A stretch of 64,000 bases of DNA from Kappaphycus alvarezii (GCA_002205965.3 NADL03000579.1:558001-622000); one strand, 5' to 3'; shown: positions 1 through 10,867, numbered from the stretch's first letter. Notes: generated by a model from the letters alone, not told the origin. Program-made: numbers and translations.

Positions 1-1184
1 TTCTTGCCGCAGGTAGAGCGCCGGCATATCTGGCTCTGTCAATAGCCGGTGCGCCCCTTAAACCGATGGTCAAAAAGGACAACACACCCCGACCAATCGC
101 TGAAGGTGAGACGCTACGTAGATTGGCATGCGGCTGCTACCCCAAAGGCAGCCGAGTACCTTCAGCCCCTCCAAATAGAGATAGCCATTCGAGCTGGAAC
201 CGAAACATTTGTCCACGGCTTTCAACGGGTTTTTCAAAAGCTGGAACGGATTCCGCATACTGCATGCCGACTGTAGACTTGATAAAGACATTTAAACTGG
301 GAAGTAACGCTGCTTTCTTGGAAGCCATCAGGACCTTCCTTTCGGAATTACTACCACAGGTCTCGTACTGCTATGCTCTTGCTGCATACCTGTGGATCGG
401 TCTCCGTACTAGCTGAAGCATGTAAGAGATGACAAGGGAAAACCTCGGCGGCCTCCTCTTCGACTTGGTTTTGCACCCCGCTATACTCAAGATTCAAAAA
501 CTTGGAGGTTCCCAAGACGAGGAACACGAACAAATGGGCCTCATACTTCTTCAACTCTGGTCCCATGACTACGGGTACATCACTGCGCGCCACGATCAAC
601 TCCGCTGTGAAGTTAAAATCCTCTCGTCTCTTGACTCCACCACGAGGTGTTTACATCCCTCTTTGCCAAAATACAAAGTCTGGTGGCCTACGGCCCCACC
701 AGAATCCGTGCAGCGCCCAAAGGTCCTCAAACAAGAGTATAGTGAGGGCACACTCGTCCTTAACGCAGTCGTCGGCTCAGAGACCTTCACCAAGACAACT
801 CTCACTACCCACATCCAGTTCCTCGACCCGTTCCTCGAGGCCATCATCAACCTCTTTAATAGACAAATAGCGCTACAGCTGCTTCGAAATTGCTTTCAGG
901 TCTGCAAACTCGACTACCTACTGCCCATAGTCCAGAAGTCGTCCATCGCAGAGGGTGCTGTTATGTTCGACGATATGATGGAGGGCTTCGTACGTACAAT
1001 GGCTGGGAGTGTCCTGGATTCGGAGGTTTTCCGAAAACTCAAACTTTCTGTGAAATCACTTGATGCGAAGCGGCCCTGCCTTGGGATCGGATTTTCTCCT
1101 CTAAGGACATCGCCGCGGCAGCCTTCTTCGCTTCCAGTTCGGCCACCAGCAGTTTATGCAAAGTTGTTCTACCCACTCCTATAA
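1..1184 (+). pseudogene. A1 reverse transcriptase region (broken)
   Basis: The first 415 bp read as RT fingers in shifting frames: IAGAPL and RPIAEGETLRRLA match A3's IAGAPLSPL and PIAVGETLRRLV. An open stretch from 429 then covers palm, thumb and connection: GGLLFDLVLH (motif B region, but the GVQQGDPL core seen in A3 is gone), LLQLWSHDYGYI, YKVWWPTAPPE, and QLLRNCFQVCKL. Motif C reads HDYG where A3 has HDDG, so a catalytic Asp is replaced by Tyr. The role would be target-primed reverse transcription. This copy cannot do it. Confidence 0.8.
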
Positions 1185-1321
1185 GCAGCCTCGCCACCTA
1201 CAACAACGATGTGAACGCCCACTGGAAATGGTTACTTTTCCATTTGCAGTTAAGGATTCTCCCATTTAGCTCCTTTGGCTAGCGTGACATACCATCGCAA
1301 AGAAACTAACTGACGGAATCC

Positions 1322-1812
1322 ATGCGGCAGTTTAGGAAAGTATTCATCCCGGAGATCAAAGAGGGCAGGCATTCCGCGCCTTTATGGCCCTCCTTGGTGC
1401 CAAGGAATTGGTCTACTGCGCCCCGTACCCCGCCCTTCAGACCAGTATTGAGTCCCGTGAATTCGCAGTGTGGCTCCAATACAACTTCCAAGTCCAGCTG
1501 TTCCGTTCGGACGTGCCGTGCCCGAGACGAAACTGCCCCGAAATCCTCGACCGTTTCGGGGATCATCTTCTCCGCTATAGCTATGGTGAGCACAAAAATT
1601 GAAGTTTCGATCGCTAAGTCGTCCTCTTCGTATCAGACCTGCAGAAAGCGGCCCGCTATCCTGCTGCAGAACCTCGGAACGGGTTCCATCGCGCAAGGGC
1701 AGACATACCGGCGATTGGAAGCAATGGAAGTACAGATTTGCTCGACATCACTTACGTCAACCCCTTGGCGCCCTCCAACAGGAGGGTGCACACTATTAAT
1801 CCTCTCATCTCC
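1322..1812 (+). pseudogene. A1 Cys/His knuckle and endonuclease region (broken)
   Basis: Pieces in three frames match the C-terminal half of family A: LLGAKELVYCAP, ESREFAVWLQYNFQV, and CPRRNCPEILDRFGDHLL (the knuckle; the final HC is altered to RY). Further on, a stretch matching FDVTFVNPLAPSNRR of A2 survives as DITYVNPLAPSNRR. The endonuclease RPD triad is not readable in one frame. The coding sequence stops abruptly at the solo LTR (1813) and resumes after it at 2447. Confidence 0.7.
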
Positions 1813-1842
1813 TGATATAATGAGAATTATAGATATTATGTA

Positions 1843-1951
1843 GCATGCTGTGCTGGATGAGCTGGCATGCTGAGCTGGCTGAGCTGGCATGCTGAGCCGG
1901 CTGAGCTAGCATGCTGTGCTGGCTGCGCTGGCATGCTGCGCTGGCTGCGGT
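1843..1951 (+). repeat. GCTGGCATGCTG minisatellite within the LTR
   Basis: Roughly ten imperfect units of about 10-20 bp built from GCATGCTG(A/T)GCTGGCTGAGCTG. The same array, in reverse complement, sits in the paired LTRs (about 15412-15512 and 20602-20690), where a difference in repeat number accounts for most of their length difference. Short versions occur at 47756-47812 and in the other gypsy LTRs near 23325 and 28855. Confidence 0.75.
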
Positions 1952-2073
1952 GTCAATCTACTTACAATATTATTTTCAATTATTTTTAGAGGAATACTTT
2001 GCCTCGTACTGCGGCGGTGCAGATATGGCACACGGGTACTGTATAGGTGCTACAAATTGTGAGGGTTGAAAAC

Positions 2074-2082
2074 TCTATATAA
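2074..2082 (+). promoter_or_regulatory. TATA box of the solo LTR
   Basis: CTATATAAG in the middle of the LTR, conserved at the equivalent place (minus strand, near 15285 and 20475) in the paired LTRs. The copia LTR has a similar TCTATATAAGG. Likely the U3/R promoter of the element. Confidence 0.5.
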
Positions 2083-2446
2083 GGGGCCGTTTGTACGAAA
2101 TGGTAGGAGTACTTGTGAGCCAGCATACCCGAGCGGGGCGCTCAACAAATTAAGTTGCACACAAAGCATAACGCAAGTTGGCAGACAACTTCAAGCCAAG
2201 TCCCAAATAGTTAGGAAGTTGAGAGTCAACTTCAGACACAAGAAGCATTTATTTTACGCTAGTCACTGAGCATATGTGTTAGACCCTGCCCCTTCCATAC
2301 TTACTCGCAGCCCTCATAACTCCCTTTCATATACACTCCTTTTTATTCGTTCAACTATACCACAGTAGCATTTTTTCGCTCGCAACACCTCCTTCTTGGG
2401 GTACTTGGTTCTGAGGATCTCTTCCCCTGCCGATTTATCCCTATTA

Positions 2447-2822
2447 CCTCCCTCAATCTGGCCGTCTCTGCGAAGCGTAGAAGATATGAGTCTTTTATCG
2501 CAACCTCTGTGAGAGGTAGACTCGTGACTATTCTTATATCCACTCTCGGAGGTTGGCATCTGACGCCTTTAGGGTCTGGTGCTAACAGATATCCTTTAGA
2601 ACGTGGCCGTTAACCCGATGCACACATATGGGAAGGTCTGAGGGGTGCTTACCCAAAGGCAAGCTGCCGCAGCCATAATGTTCATAGCAGCACGTCTGCT
2701 GGGCGGCCTTGAGTCGGTATTTTAGGTATTAAGAGGTACTACTCGTAACCCTCATGGATATTCCGGGCACCACTTGCCATATCTTTCAAGAATTAAAGCA
2801 CCCACACTCCCCCTCATTTTCA
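2447..2822 (+). pseudogene. A1 C terminus and 3' tail
   Basis: Downstream of the solo LTR the A1 frame resumes with AKRRRYESFIA (A2: AKHRRYESFIA), LISTLGGWH, and finally VLTQRQAAAA...ARLLGG with a TAG at 2723-2725. The remaining ~100 bp is the 3' untranslated tail: CATATCTTTCAAGAATTAAAGCACCC followed by CTCCCCCTC. It ends without poly(A), as in the other family A copies. Confidence 0.7.
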
Positions 2823-3190
2823 GGTCACAAGCAAACAAAAATTGTTTGGGCCTCTGATGTAACTATAGCTTCGGCCACGAAACGATAAATCAGAGCCCCA
2901 AGCTTCGCTTTCGGTACTTGTTCTTATGCTTTTGCCAATAAGTGTTTTTTACTTCGCACTTAATTGATCATTAATGGGGAACAAGTAGATTTGCAGTTTT
3001 TGAACGTTTATTAGTTGTCTAACAGGCAGCAGAGACATCGATTTCATTTGAATAAACCACGAGGAGAAATGTTAGAACAGTAAAGGGGGAAGGTCTTTGG
3101 GTCCTTCAGTGCTTGAAAGACTTCATAAGTCAAGGATATTCAAAAAAAACTATTTCTTGTTATGATTTGCAGGTCGGCGACCATATGGGA
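2823..3190. other. No gene seen
   Basis: Unique AT-rich spacer between A1 and the short insertion at 3204. No long open frame, RNA gene or repeat was recognised. Confidence 0.5.
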
Positions 3191-3203
3191 CCTCAGAAAT
3201 CGC

Positions 3204-3341
3204 CGGCATTGAGCCGGCCATGTAAGCAAGGTCATTTACTGTAGTGTTACCGATCAGCGAGGACTTATCCCGCATAACGTACTAGCCTCGTGGGTATAAC
3301 CGACCACATCCTCCATGCATTAAAGTAACCCAAAAATTCCC
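3204..3341 (+). mobile_element. 138-bp 5'-truncated family A 3' end with 13-bp target duplication
   Basis: CCTCAGAAATCGC occurs at 3191-3203 and again at 3342-3354. The segment between ends with the family tail: AACCGACCACATCCTCCATGCATTAAAGTAACCC and AAAAATTCCC (compare 7250-7313 and 54141-54175). This is what a severely 5'-truncated non-LTR insertion should look like. It defines the 3' end of the family independently of A3. Confidence 0.75.
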
Positions 3342-3354
3342 CCTCAGAAATCGC

Positions 3355-3780
3355 TTTCTGGAATCCTAATCCTTCCACGCTCATTTTCAATCCCTTTATT
3401 TTGGACTTTGGAATGAAAAAGTATATAATAAATGAAATTCCCCGTCATTAGCTCACAGGATGAAATGTGGAGGGTGTCAGTCCGTGAAAGAAGGAAAATC
3501 ATGGAAATGCCCAATCAATACCACATGTAGTCCATTCTCGAAAATGCTATCTTTACACAATTACAAAGAATTATCAGCATAGCTTTTTTGATAGCCATTT
3601 AGGATTTTCTATTCGTCTTTCGCACTGATATTTAAGTTTTGCATGTGTCGCTTCCCTTAACTTTTGTAGTCCGAAAACATTACTACTTTCAAAGTCCGTT
3701 CATTGATTGTTTTCATATTTAATACTTTTCGTAACTGGAAAAATACCCCTTCGATCTTCCGAAAACCCAATCATTTGCTA
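3355..3780. other. 5' flank of the coiled-coil ORF, no gene seen
   Basis: AT-rich, with stops in all frames. An AAAAGTATATAATAAATG stretch near 3416-3434 is TATA-like, about 350 bp before the ATG at 3781. It is only a weak promoter candidate. Confidence 0.3.
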
Positions 3781-4482
3781 ATGGATTCAGCTCGCAGAAT
3801 CCCAAACAGAGAAGTAGCAACAAGGAAAATTTGCCCTGTGAAGACAACAAGACATGAAGAGTTTGTAGAAGCGTTTTGTGCAAAAAATAACCTTTGTCAT
3901 AGCACTGACCTCCACCAGATAGAGCGGCCTTTTCGTAATTTAGCTGCTGCTGCAAAAGAAGCACATAGATCGCTTGTAAAGAGGAAAATTCGAGAAACAG
4001 ACTTCTTCCAGGACCGGCGTTTTTCAGATATTTTGAAGGCAAAACGTAATGGTAGAATCAGAGCGAATAGACAATTAGAAGTTTCTGACGAACAAATTAA
4101 GGCCTTGAAACGGCATCGCAAGGATATAAGCAACAAATTTAGTGCAGAGGCAAGAAAAGTTGAAAAACTTGTTTTGTCCAAAGCCGTTCAAGACGCTATC
4201 CTGAAGGAGGATAAAACTAATGAGGAATCCGGTTTAGAACTCCAGTTACTACGAGCAGAAGAGCGAAAAGTAGCATGGAAATCAACATGTGAAATTCTTC
4301 AAAGCCAGCTAGATGAAGAAAGAAGAATATGTGAAGAGTTGAAGGAATCTCAGCCGCAGAGTAACGATGCAATTCTCATGAACGAGGAAAATGAGGAATA
4401 CCCTGTTGATCAGCTCTCTGATATACCCTCAAGAAATGAGAAGAAAAATTTCATTCAAACCTTTCTTGAAGACCTAATCTAG
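3781..4482 (+). CDS. Hypothetical coiled-coil protein (233 aa)
   Basis: The first ATG of an uninterrupted frame is at 3781 (MDSARRIPNREV). The frame is open slightly further upstream, but only with non-ATG codons. The product is charged and predicted helical: basic in the first 150 residues (RSLVKRKIRETDFFQDRRF, KALKRHRKDISNKF), then Glu-rich heptad-like segments (LELQLLRAEERKVAWKS, ILQSQLDEERRICEELKES), and an acidic tail ending FLEDLI. No zinc finger, RT or DDE motif is visible. It could be a host gene or the accessory ORF of an unrecognised element. It lies between transposon pieces and has no partner gene. I do not recognise a family. Confidence 0.5.
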   Translation: MDSARRIPNREVATRKICPVKTTRHEEFVEAFCAKNNLCHSTDLHQIERPFRNLAAAAKEAHRSLVKRKIRETDFFQDRRFSDILKAKRNGRIRANRQLEVSDEQIKALKRHRKDISNKFSAEARKVEKLVLSKAVQDAILKEDKTNEESGLELQLLRAEERKVAWKSTCEILQSQLDEERRICEELKESQPQSNDAILMNEENEEYPVDQLSDIPSRNEKKNFIQTFLEDLI

Positions 4483-5950
4483 AAACCTGGAAATGTGAGA
4501 AAGTACTGCATTTTGCCATCTAATGAGGGGAAAGGAAACTACTCGAGTACTTGACTGCGTTTGGAAGCAAAGTCTATGTCCTACTACAGCGAGACAGTGA
4601 GTCGATGATGATCGGCCCGATTCTGGTCTGGTAACGGTGGGGTGAGCAACGTAACAGCGTCAAATGGAATGAGGTTTGAATTTGAGGAGTCTCCAGCAGC
4701 TATGCCGGTCACAAGTTTGATGAGTAAAGGTCGCCTGGTTTACCCGCACGACAAAAGTTCTATTTCCTTAGCAATGCTTCTGCCTAAAAGTGAAACATTC
4801 GTTGACCAGAAAATGGATTTACTGCGAAGGTGTTAGATAGGGGCCCGCGGCGGAGTCCAAGATCCTAGTTGTAACAGCGCCTGCAACTACAGACTTTGGT
4901 AAGAAAGAAGATAGAATCTCGGGTGGGTTTGATAAATAAAAGCTGGGCGAGCTGAAGATTACTGAAGGCTTAATGAGTGGAGAGGAGGATTCTTTCAGTG
5001 CGAGGAATGTTGTGAAGGGAAGCGAGCAGCTTAACCGTAGCAGGGCCTGACAGAAAGATATCAGTGCCAGCCTTGGTCTGTAAGGAGGGAATAGCTTTGC
5101 CTCCGCTTCAGTCTGGACAAATTGCCGCGGCATATCTCGAGATGTTGCAGAAATCTTGGTGACCGATGGAATGAAGTTTTTGGAGCCTTAACACGCACTT
5201 AGTGTGACGGCGATTTCTACAGTCTAGAATGCATCACAATGTGTTTGAGTATGGGCGTGGATACAATCCGATTAGGATCCGATTAGGAAGCTTTTCATCC
5301 GTTTAAATCCCATCAGACCTGATTCAGACCGCTTTGAACCAGCATGATGTGTTTTCATCTGACCTAATGATGTTTAGGTGGTCAACGCGTTGCATTATGA
5401 AAAGTCCAAGATAGAAGCCGATCACAAGAGAGCTTCAAGGACCCGGCATGACGCCTTACACATTGACAAACCCCTTTGAAATGAGACTTGCCAGCTGAAC
5501 TCGGACTCCGCGAGAACAATACCGGTTACGTGGGTTAGGCCCAGTGTAATGATTTACCTTTTTAATGACAAATTGCAAGCTAGAGAGAGGAGACAAGAGA
5601 TACTTCATTGGACTATTTGAGAGAATGTCTGTAATACAATGTTTAGAAAAATCGCGATGGCATTCAGGGGATTGATAGCAATCGCAGTCCGTTGCTGCGC
5701 CAGTGAGCTGATAACGAAGAGGGGTCGACGACGTTCGGAACCGGAGTAGTACCTTTCCGGGAGGCGATGTATTGAGGAATTCGATGCAGCCCGGCAGCGG
5801 TGCGTGCTATACTACCCTCCCTGTTTTGCTTTCGTGAATCTCTTTTAATTTTCGCCAAGCTTGGCCAATTTTTTTATTTTGCAAATCTTCTGGGTTTGAA
5901 ATTCTTGAATAAAATTGTACTTAAAACTCTGAAATGCAACACTGCAATAT
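4483..5950. other. No supported gene
   Basis: Contains short open frames (for example 4642-4836) that start at non-ATG codons and show no domain or repeat similarity. GATTAGGATCCGATTAGGA near 5269-5290 is a tiny direct repeat. I see no LTR, TIR or non-LTR tail here. It may be unique host DNA or old decayed repeat. Confidence 0.4.
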
Positions 5951-5953
5951 TTT

Positions 5954-7196
5954 TTGCTGCAATGCACTTATGAGGGGAACACCCATATCGCGTTCCAGCT
6001 CCTGCGCAACTGTTTCGGGGTCTGTAAGCTCGGATACCTGTTACGGGTGGTGGCACCAGCTTGCACTGCGGAAGGCGCTGCAATATTCGATGCAATGATG
6101 GAGAACTGTGTGCGCACACTGGCTGGGGCGTCCTTGACCCCGACATATTTCGAGAACTGCAGTTGCCCATGAAACCGATCACCGCCAAGAAGCCATCACT
6201 GGGAATTGGACTCTCTTCGGCGAAGTCAATTGCAGCTGCAGCCTTCCTCGCCTCCAGCGCAGCGTCCAACAGGCTGTGTGCAGCCCTCCTCCCAGCGGCA
6301 ATTACGGATCTCCAACGTACCGAGACATCGCCGAGGCGCACCAGATTTGGTCCCTCTCCTGCTCCCAGTCCAGGATTATCCCCTTTAGTCCCCTCTGCTC
6401 AAACAAAACACCATCACAGAAGACACTATCGGACGCCATCCACGAGCGGGTGCAAGAGAAGATCGATGTGGGCGACAATAGACGGCAGGCCTTCCGTGCC
6501 TCCATGGGGCTCCCCGGCGCGAAAGATTGGGTGTACTGCACCCCATCTCCGGGCCTTAAGACTAGCATTGAACCAAGAGAATTCTCAATATGGTTCCAAT
6601 ACTATTGCCAAGTCCCGCTCTTTCCTCCGGAAACACCATGCCTCAAGCGGAACTGCCCCGAAACTCTCGACTGTTTCGGCGACCATCTGTTGCACTGCTT
6701 ACACGGGGGCGAAAGGACGCGAAGACTCGACTGTCAGGTTCGTTTATTGGCAAGCGATCTCATGAAAGCCGCGCGACATCCAGTCATCGAGCCGCGAGAA
6801 GGGGTCCACCGCACAAGACCCGATATCCGCGCAATGGGACGAACTGGCAGAACAGACTCCTTCGATGTCACCTTCGTCAACCCCCTAGCGCCCTCGAACA
6901 GAAGAGTGAGGACATTCAACCCACTCACCTCGCTTAACGCGGCAAGAACGGCGAAACACAGAAGATACGAGTCCTTTATCGCGTCTTCCGCCGGAAGTAG
7001 GCTAGTGCCCGTCCCTATCTCTACCCTAGGGGATGGCACCCGGACGCTCACGCGTTGCTAACCGACGTCGCACGCAACGTCGCTACTAGGGCAAGGGGAC
7101 CTACGCAAAGGTCAAAGAAATCTTATCACAGCGCCATGCCGCAGTAGCAGTAATGTCCAACGCAGCGTGCCTATTGGCCGGCCTCCCGTCAGTTTT
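5954..7196 (+). pseudogene. A2 RT connection, GDH knuckle and RLE endonuclease (frameshifted)
   Basis: Three frames are used in turn. The first gives LLRVVAPACTAEGAAIFDAMMENC. The second gives LGIGLSSAKSIAAAAFLASS. The longest (6276-7061) gives FRASMGLPGAKDWVYC, CLKRNCPETLDCFGDHLLHC and the endonuclease core RPDIRAMG...SFDVTFVNPLAP, then LVPVPISTL. A last frameshift near 7030 precedes GWHPDA and the SNAACLLAGLPSVF end (TAG 7194-7196). The knuckle Cys/His residues and the RPD...D of the PD-(D/E)xK-like nuclease are intact. In RLE elements this nuclease nicks the target so its 3' OH can prime reverse transcription. Confidence 0.85.
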
Positions 7197-7313
7197 CTAG
7201 CGTTTTGACGTCTTCCTGCCATTTCTTTACATTGTAATCCTTTACCATCACGACATCCCTCAGGGAACAGCTGACCATATTTCTCATGCATTAAAAACAC
7301 CCCAAATTTCCCC
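5960..7313 (+). mobile_element. Non-LTR retrotransposon copy A2 (5'-truncated)
   Basis: Begins inside the RT connection region (FQLLRNCFGVCKLGYLLRVV) and runs through the knuckle, the endonuclease and the 3' tail, ending TTTCCCCC at about 7313. The next element, A3, starts ten bases further on. A2's left edge lies in AT-rich sequence near 5960 and I could not find a clear target duplication. Confidence 0.8.
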
Positions 7314-7322
7314 CTTATGCCG
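7314..7322 (+). repeat. Target-site duplication of A3, left copy
   Basis: CTTATGCCG. Its partner is at 22706-22714. The left copy overlaps the last bases of the A2 tail (TTTCCCCCTT), so A3 landed at the 3' end of A2. Confidence 0.65.
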
Positions 7323-7528
7323 GTGAAGCACGGGTGACAATTACAGTTTTGAACAAGGAGGTCTGAAGTGCATACCGACCGTACAGGACAGGAAGTCCCG
7401 AGGATTTGCACACTGTACAGTACTTTACAGTAGTAAGTCCAATCGCTTAGTAGGGTGCACTGTTTTCTAGGACCTCAAGGGATTGGAAAATTGTCACTCG
7501 GTTTACTGTACTGCTCCCTATTGCCATT

Positions 7529-7857
7529 ATGCCCCTGGTGCCCCCGCCAACGGAAGAACAACCAATCCACCCCCTGGAACAATCACAAATGGAACATGTA
7601 CCCCACCTATTGCACAGGCCGGTCCAGCGAAACAATGGCAGTTGGTTTTCAGAGCGCACGCTAGCAGGCCCCACCTCAACAAGGCCACTACCACATCCAG
7701 AGGTTTGTCCACTCTGGCCAACCCCAAAAACACGAATGCGAACAGTCGCCACCCTGCTGGCACATCTTCGTAACACGCACCGCGCCGGATCCAAGCATGG
7801 ACAGCCAAAACTGCACCAGCACAGTAAGCTCAACAGTTGCATCGCACAAGTGGGTTA
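7529..7857 (+). pseudogene. A3 N-terminal region (first block)
   Basis: First of three blocks of the A3 reading frame. It is Pro-rich, then CPLWPTPKT...LLAHLRNTH, which resembles a C2H2-type finger (Cys followed by H-x4-H) of the kind found at the N terminus of RLE non-LTR proteins, where it helps bind the target DNA. Only one Cys of the expected pair is visible, so the finger is uncertain. The frame is cut by the copia LTR at 7858 and continues at 13573. The true start is unknown. About 200 bp of 5' leader (7323-7528) precede it and include TGTACAGTACTTTACAG. Confidence 0.55.
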
Positions 7858-8289
7858 TGTTACACAGAAAGGGTGTGCGAATGTGCCAGCGCAGCACCTG
7901 TGACAGCTCAGCAGGAATGCTTAGATATTTTATGATATCAATCTAGTACCAAATGCTACTGTAGCCATTAGATTTAATTTTTATGGTGGACTGGTTCTAT
8001 ACTGTAATGTACTGTACTTCCAAATACAGTGCAGACGGGCTACAAAAAAGTCTATATAAGGGCTTGCGCACCGAGTAGCGGAGCAAGTCCAAGAAAAGAA
8101 TCATCAGCCATCAGACAGAAGAAGTAAACACTTATTCTTGCCGCAATAAGGGGGAGCCAACCCGTCGAGCACAACGGTCAGTAGTTGTGTCAGGCTTTGT
8201 AACCTCGGCTTGTAGGGCTTACAGTAGACTTCCACCAGCAACCTAGGTGCGTGCTACACGTGGCATACCTTTTGGGCTGTGATACTACA
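7858..8289 (+). repeat. Copia 5' LTR
   Basis: 432 bp, TGTTACACAG to GATACTACA. TCTATATAAGGGC at 8051-8063 is the likely TATA box. It contains TACTGTAATGTACTGTAC, one of the TACAGTA-type palindromic stretches common in this window. The bases after it (TTCGCGAATTATCC) do not resemble the usual initiator-Met tRNA primer site. Confidence 0.92.
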
Positions 8290-8471
8290 TTCGCGAATTA
8301 TCCTCACAGTGTCCTCAGTTTTATTCCGCACTTTGTTCTCACAACTGCACACTACTCTACTGAACAAAAGCCTGAAAATATATTCGTCAACGGTGAACCA
8401 GAGTATTATTGCTCACACACTAAATTTCTGTTGGAAACTAGTCAGAACTTATCCTAATTTCTAGGCCAGTG

Positions 8472-9325
8472 ATGAAAATGGATGAAGGAAGCACTGCCGA
8501 TACATCAGACTTGTTTCTGTCTGAGATAGCACTGGAAAATGTCTCTTAAGAAGTTTTAGGATTCATCAACTCAATTCGAATACTCGAAAATCGTGTCTCC
8601 GCTCGATCTATGACTGGATCTCAAGTAGTCGATGAGGTTGCCGAACTTTTTCCACCTGCGGTATTGTTCTCTCCTGCTATACAATCTCTGCCTATTGCTT
8701 ATAAAACACTTCGTGACTGGTTGAATGGCCGTGGTGCAAATATGCCGCCGCATAGCTCCCTTCGTGATATCCGCCAGCTAGTCGCTAATCTCAATACCGA
8801 AGAAGAAGGAAAGTTAGCTGCAGAAGAAATAACAAAGGACATAATGAAATCAGGTCGTCGTACAACCCGAAGAGGCCAGGAGCAATCAACCACTGAAGAT
8901 GGACAATCTCTTACTACATCCGACTCCACGCATTAAGACAAATTGGCGTACTCCATCGGCTCTAGATTCCGTGACAAGGACCAAAAGTTCTCGGGGACCT
9001 TGGTGAGTCATGGGTGGAATATGTTGCCGAGTACCAACAAGTCGCTCGTGACTATGGTCTCAACGCTGCGCAGAAGAAGCAATACCTTCATAACCTTCTA
9101 CGTGGTGATGCTAAGAGATTTTACCTGGACCGAGTTGATAACGAAGTTAATTCGCTTACTGAGGCCATAAACCTCATTGGCAATGAATACAACTCCGTGG
9201 TTCGTCAAAATCGAGTGAAGAACTATCTCGGTGGACTTAGGTTATCTAAGTATACTTATGAAGCCCCTGATGAGCTTGCAGCACTTGAAAAACTGTACAA
9301 GCTTATAACAAAGCTTTCACCGTAA
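8472..9325 (+). pseudogene. Copia gag (broken)
   Basis: ATG at 8472 (MKMDEGSTAD). One TAA at 8547-8549 interrupts the frame, which then runs to 8936 (SRSMTGSQVVDEVAELF...). A shift leads to 9014-9325, where WNMLPSTNK changes to the Gag-like EYVAEYQQVARDYGLN and LLRGDAKRFYLDRV, typical of copia capsid domains. Gag would form the virus-like particle. A nucleocapsid CCHC knuckle is not readable. The segment 9326-10042 links gag to protease with multiple stops and acidic stretches. Confidence 0.75.
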
Positions 9326-10042
9326 GTTCCTGTTTCGCACAGGGTGAGGTACACAAGATTGAATTTCTTCTTAACGCTACCGTCAGTCATTCATGGGCAA
9401 CGGAGCCGTTAAGTCGCGTCTCTACCCATGTACTCTCATTTCAACAACTCTATTGAGAACTTGAAGCAGCCTCACATCTCTCTAGGGAAGCCAAATTTGC
9501 AAACATGAGAGATAAAGTTGCAATTAGGTCACGTACTACTTCAGATGAGGACGAAAAGGTCCCTGGGATACTCTATCAAGGACCTGCTCGCTACGCAAAC
9601 CGACATCGTGGTGTCGGCGATACACGTAGCTACGGCCGTAGGAAGGATCCATCTGGACCACTTTCGGTTATGGGATGCTTCAATTGTTATTCCCCTCATC
9701 ATGCTCGCATAAGATTGACCTTGCTAAAGCCGCTCGTCGAAAAATGGAGTACATGTCGAAGAGAAATTGAAACACCCAAAATGCTCAGGTTGTATTGTTT
9801 GAATTATGTCAACAGCTCGACTCTGTAAATGGAGCAAAGGAGGAAATGAGTCAAGAAGTACCAGATGAAACAGATGCACATGTTAACGATGAAGTTGAAG
9901 AAGAAAAAACAGACTTTGATCTCTTCGATGCACTTGTTAATTATGTCAGAGACACAAATGATGAAAAATATATAGCTGACGCTACAATCAACCTTACTTC
10001 TCTTCGGCCCCAAAAGGAATTGAAAGGTTCAATGGAGCCTGT

Positions 10043-10867
10043 TTGGATACTGGAGCTCAGAGCTCCGTAGTAGGAAAGAGTCAAGCTGAGGCATACTTCC
10101 GCCTTATTGGAATCCCTCTAGCTCTCATACAGTCAGCAGCAAAGGTCTACAAATTTGGAGCAAACAGGAAGGAAAGCATCGGAAAAGCAAAGTTTCGAAT
10201 CCCATATGGCGACAACCGTCACATGAAGATTGTTCTGGATGTTGTAGATATTGAAATGTCGCTTCTTTTAGGACTCGACGTACTTGATAAGTACAAGCTT
10301 CGAGTAGAAACCGAGGACAATCGTATCAGATGCAAAGATCCTGTCTGGAGCGCACCTCTCAGTCGAAAGCTGGGCCATGCCTACTATGAATGGAACTACG
10401 AAGTTATGTATACAGAGCCCGAATTGAAAAGGATCCACCGACACTTTTATCACCCGCATCCGCTGAGAATATACAAAATGATGAAGCAGGCCAAGGATCC
10501 TCAAGCGACACCAGAGACACTTAAGGCACTCGAAAAAGTTACTGAATCTTGTGATGTTTGTCAATGGATTTCGAAAAAACCTGTTCTTTTCTGCGTCGCA
10601 CTGCCAAGCGAAGACTTAGTCTTTAACCGAACTGTGCTTATGGATCTTATGTACTTGGAAAGCATGCCCGTACTACACATGGTTTGCAAGGATACGTTGT
10701 TTAGTTCTGTAGTATTCCTCGATGGAGAGTCGGCAAACAACGTATGGACAGCTTACGTCCGCCAATGGGTTACAAAGTACGTCGGATACTCAAAGAAATT
10801 CACACTGATCGTGGACGGCAATTCGATAGTGACCGGTGGCGTCACTTGCTGCAAGCGAGTGGGATAA
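10043..10867 (+). pseudogene. Copia protease and integrase N-terminal part
   Basis: Begins at the protease active site MDTGAQSSVVG (Asp-Thr-Gly), with the flap and second half around LLLGLDVL. The GAG-pre-integrase zinc site follows: ELKRIHRHFYHPHP ... CDVCQ (HHCC), then VLMDLMYLE with the first integrase Asp. A frameshift near 10780 moves the reading to the next segment. The protease would process Gag-Pol and the integrase inserts the cDNA. Confidence 0.8.

Larger units (their letters stand above)
1813..2446 (+). repeat. Solo gypsy LTR, subfamily 1
   Basis: Starts TGATATAATG and ends CTATTA, and matches (as reverse complement) the LTR pair at 14917-15542 and 20106-20714 along its whole length. 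The 5 bp before it are TCTCC and the 5 bp after are CCTCC, a target duplication with one mismatch. The terminal CA has become TA. It lies inside the A1 coding sequence, so it is younger than A1. No internal gypsy sequence remains, so it probably arose by LTR-LTR recombination. Confidence 0.85.
1..2822 (+). mobile_element. RLE-type non-LTR retrotransposon copy A1 (decayed, split by a solo LTR)
   Basis: A 5'-incomplete family A element running off the left edge of the window. Reverse-transcriptase segments come first, then a Cys/His knuckle with GDH, then the endonuclease region, and a C-rich 3' tail ending near 2822. The same order and many identical peptides recur in A2 (5960-7313) and A3 (7323-22705). 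A solo LTR at 1813-2446 interrupts it: the reading NPLIS before the LTR resumes as LNLA after it, which matches NPLTSLNAA in A2. Frameshifts, stops and a lost catalytic Asp show it is dead. The family assignment rests on intact relatives in this window. The clade (NeSL, R2, Utopia or other) is not determined. Confidence 0.8.

Noticed and set aside
7447-7842. Long minus-strand open frame with Cys-rich peptides
   Set aside because: It lies opposite the A3 N-terminal block, whose plus frame continues exactly across the copia junction. The minus frame has no motif and is taken as antisense shadow.
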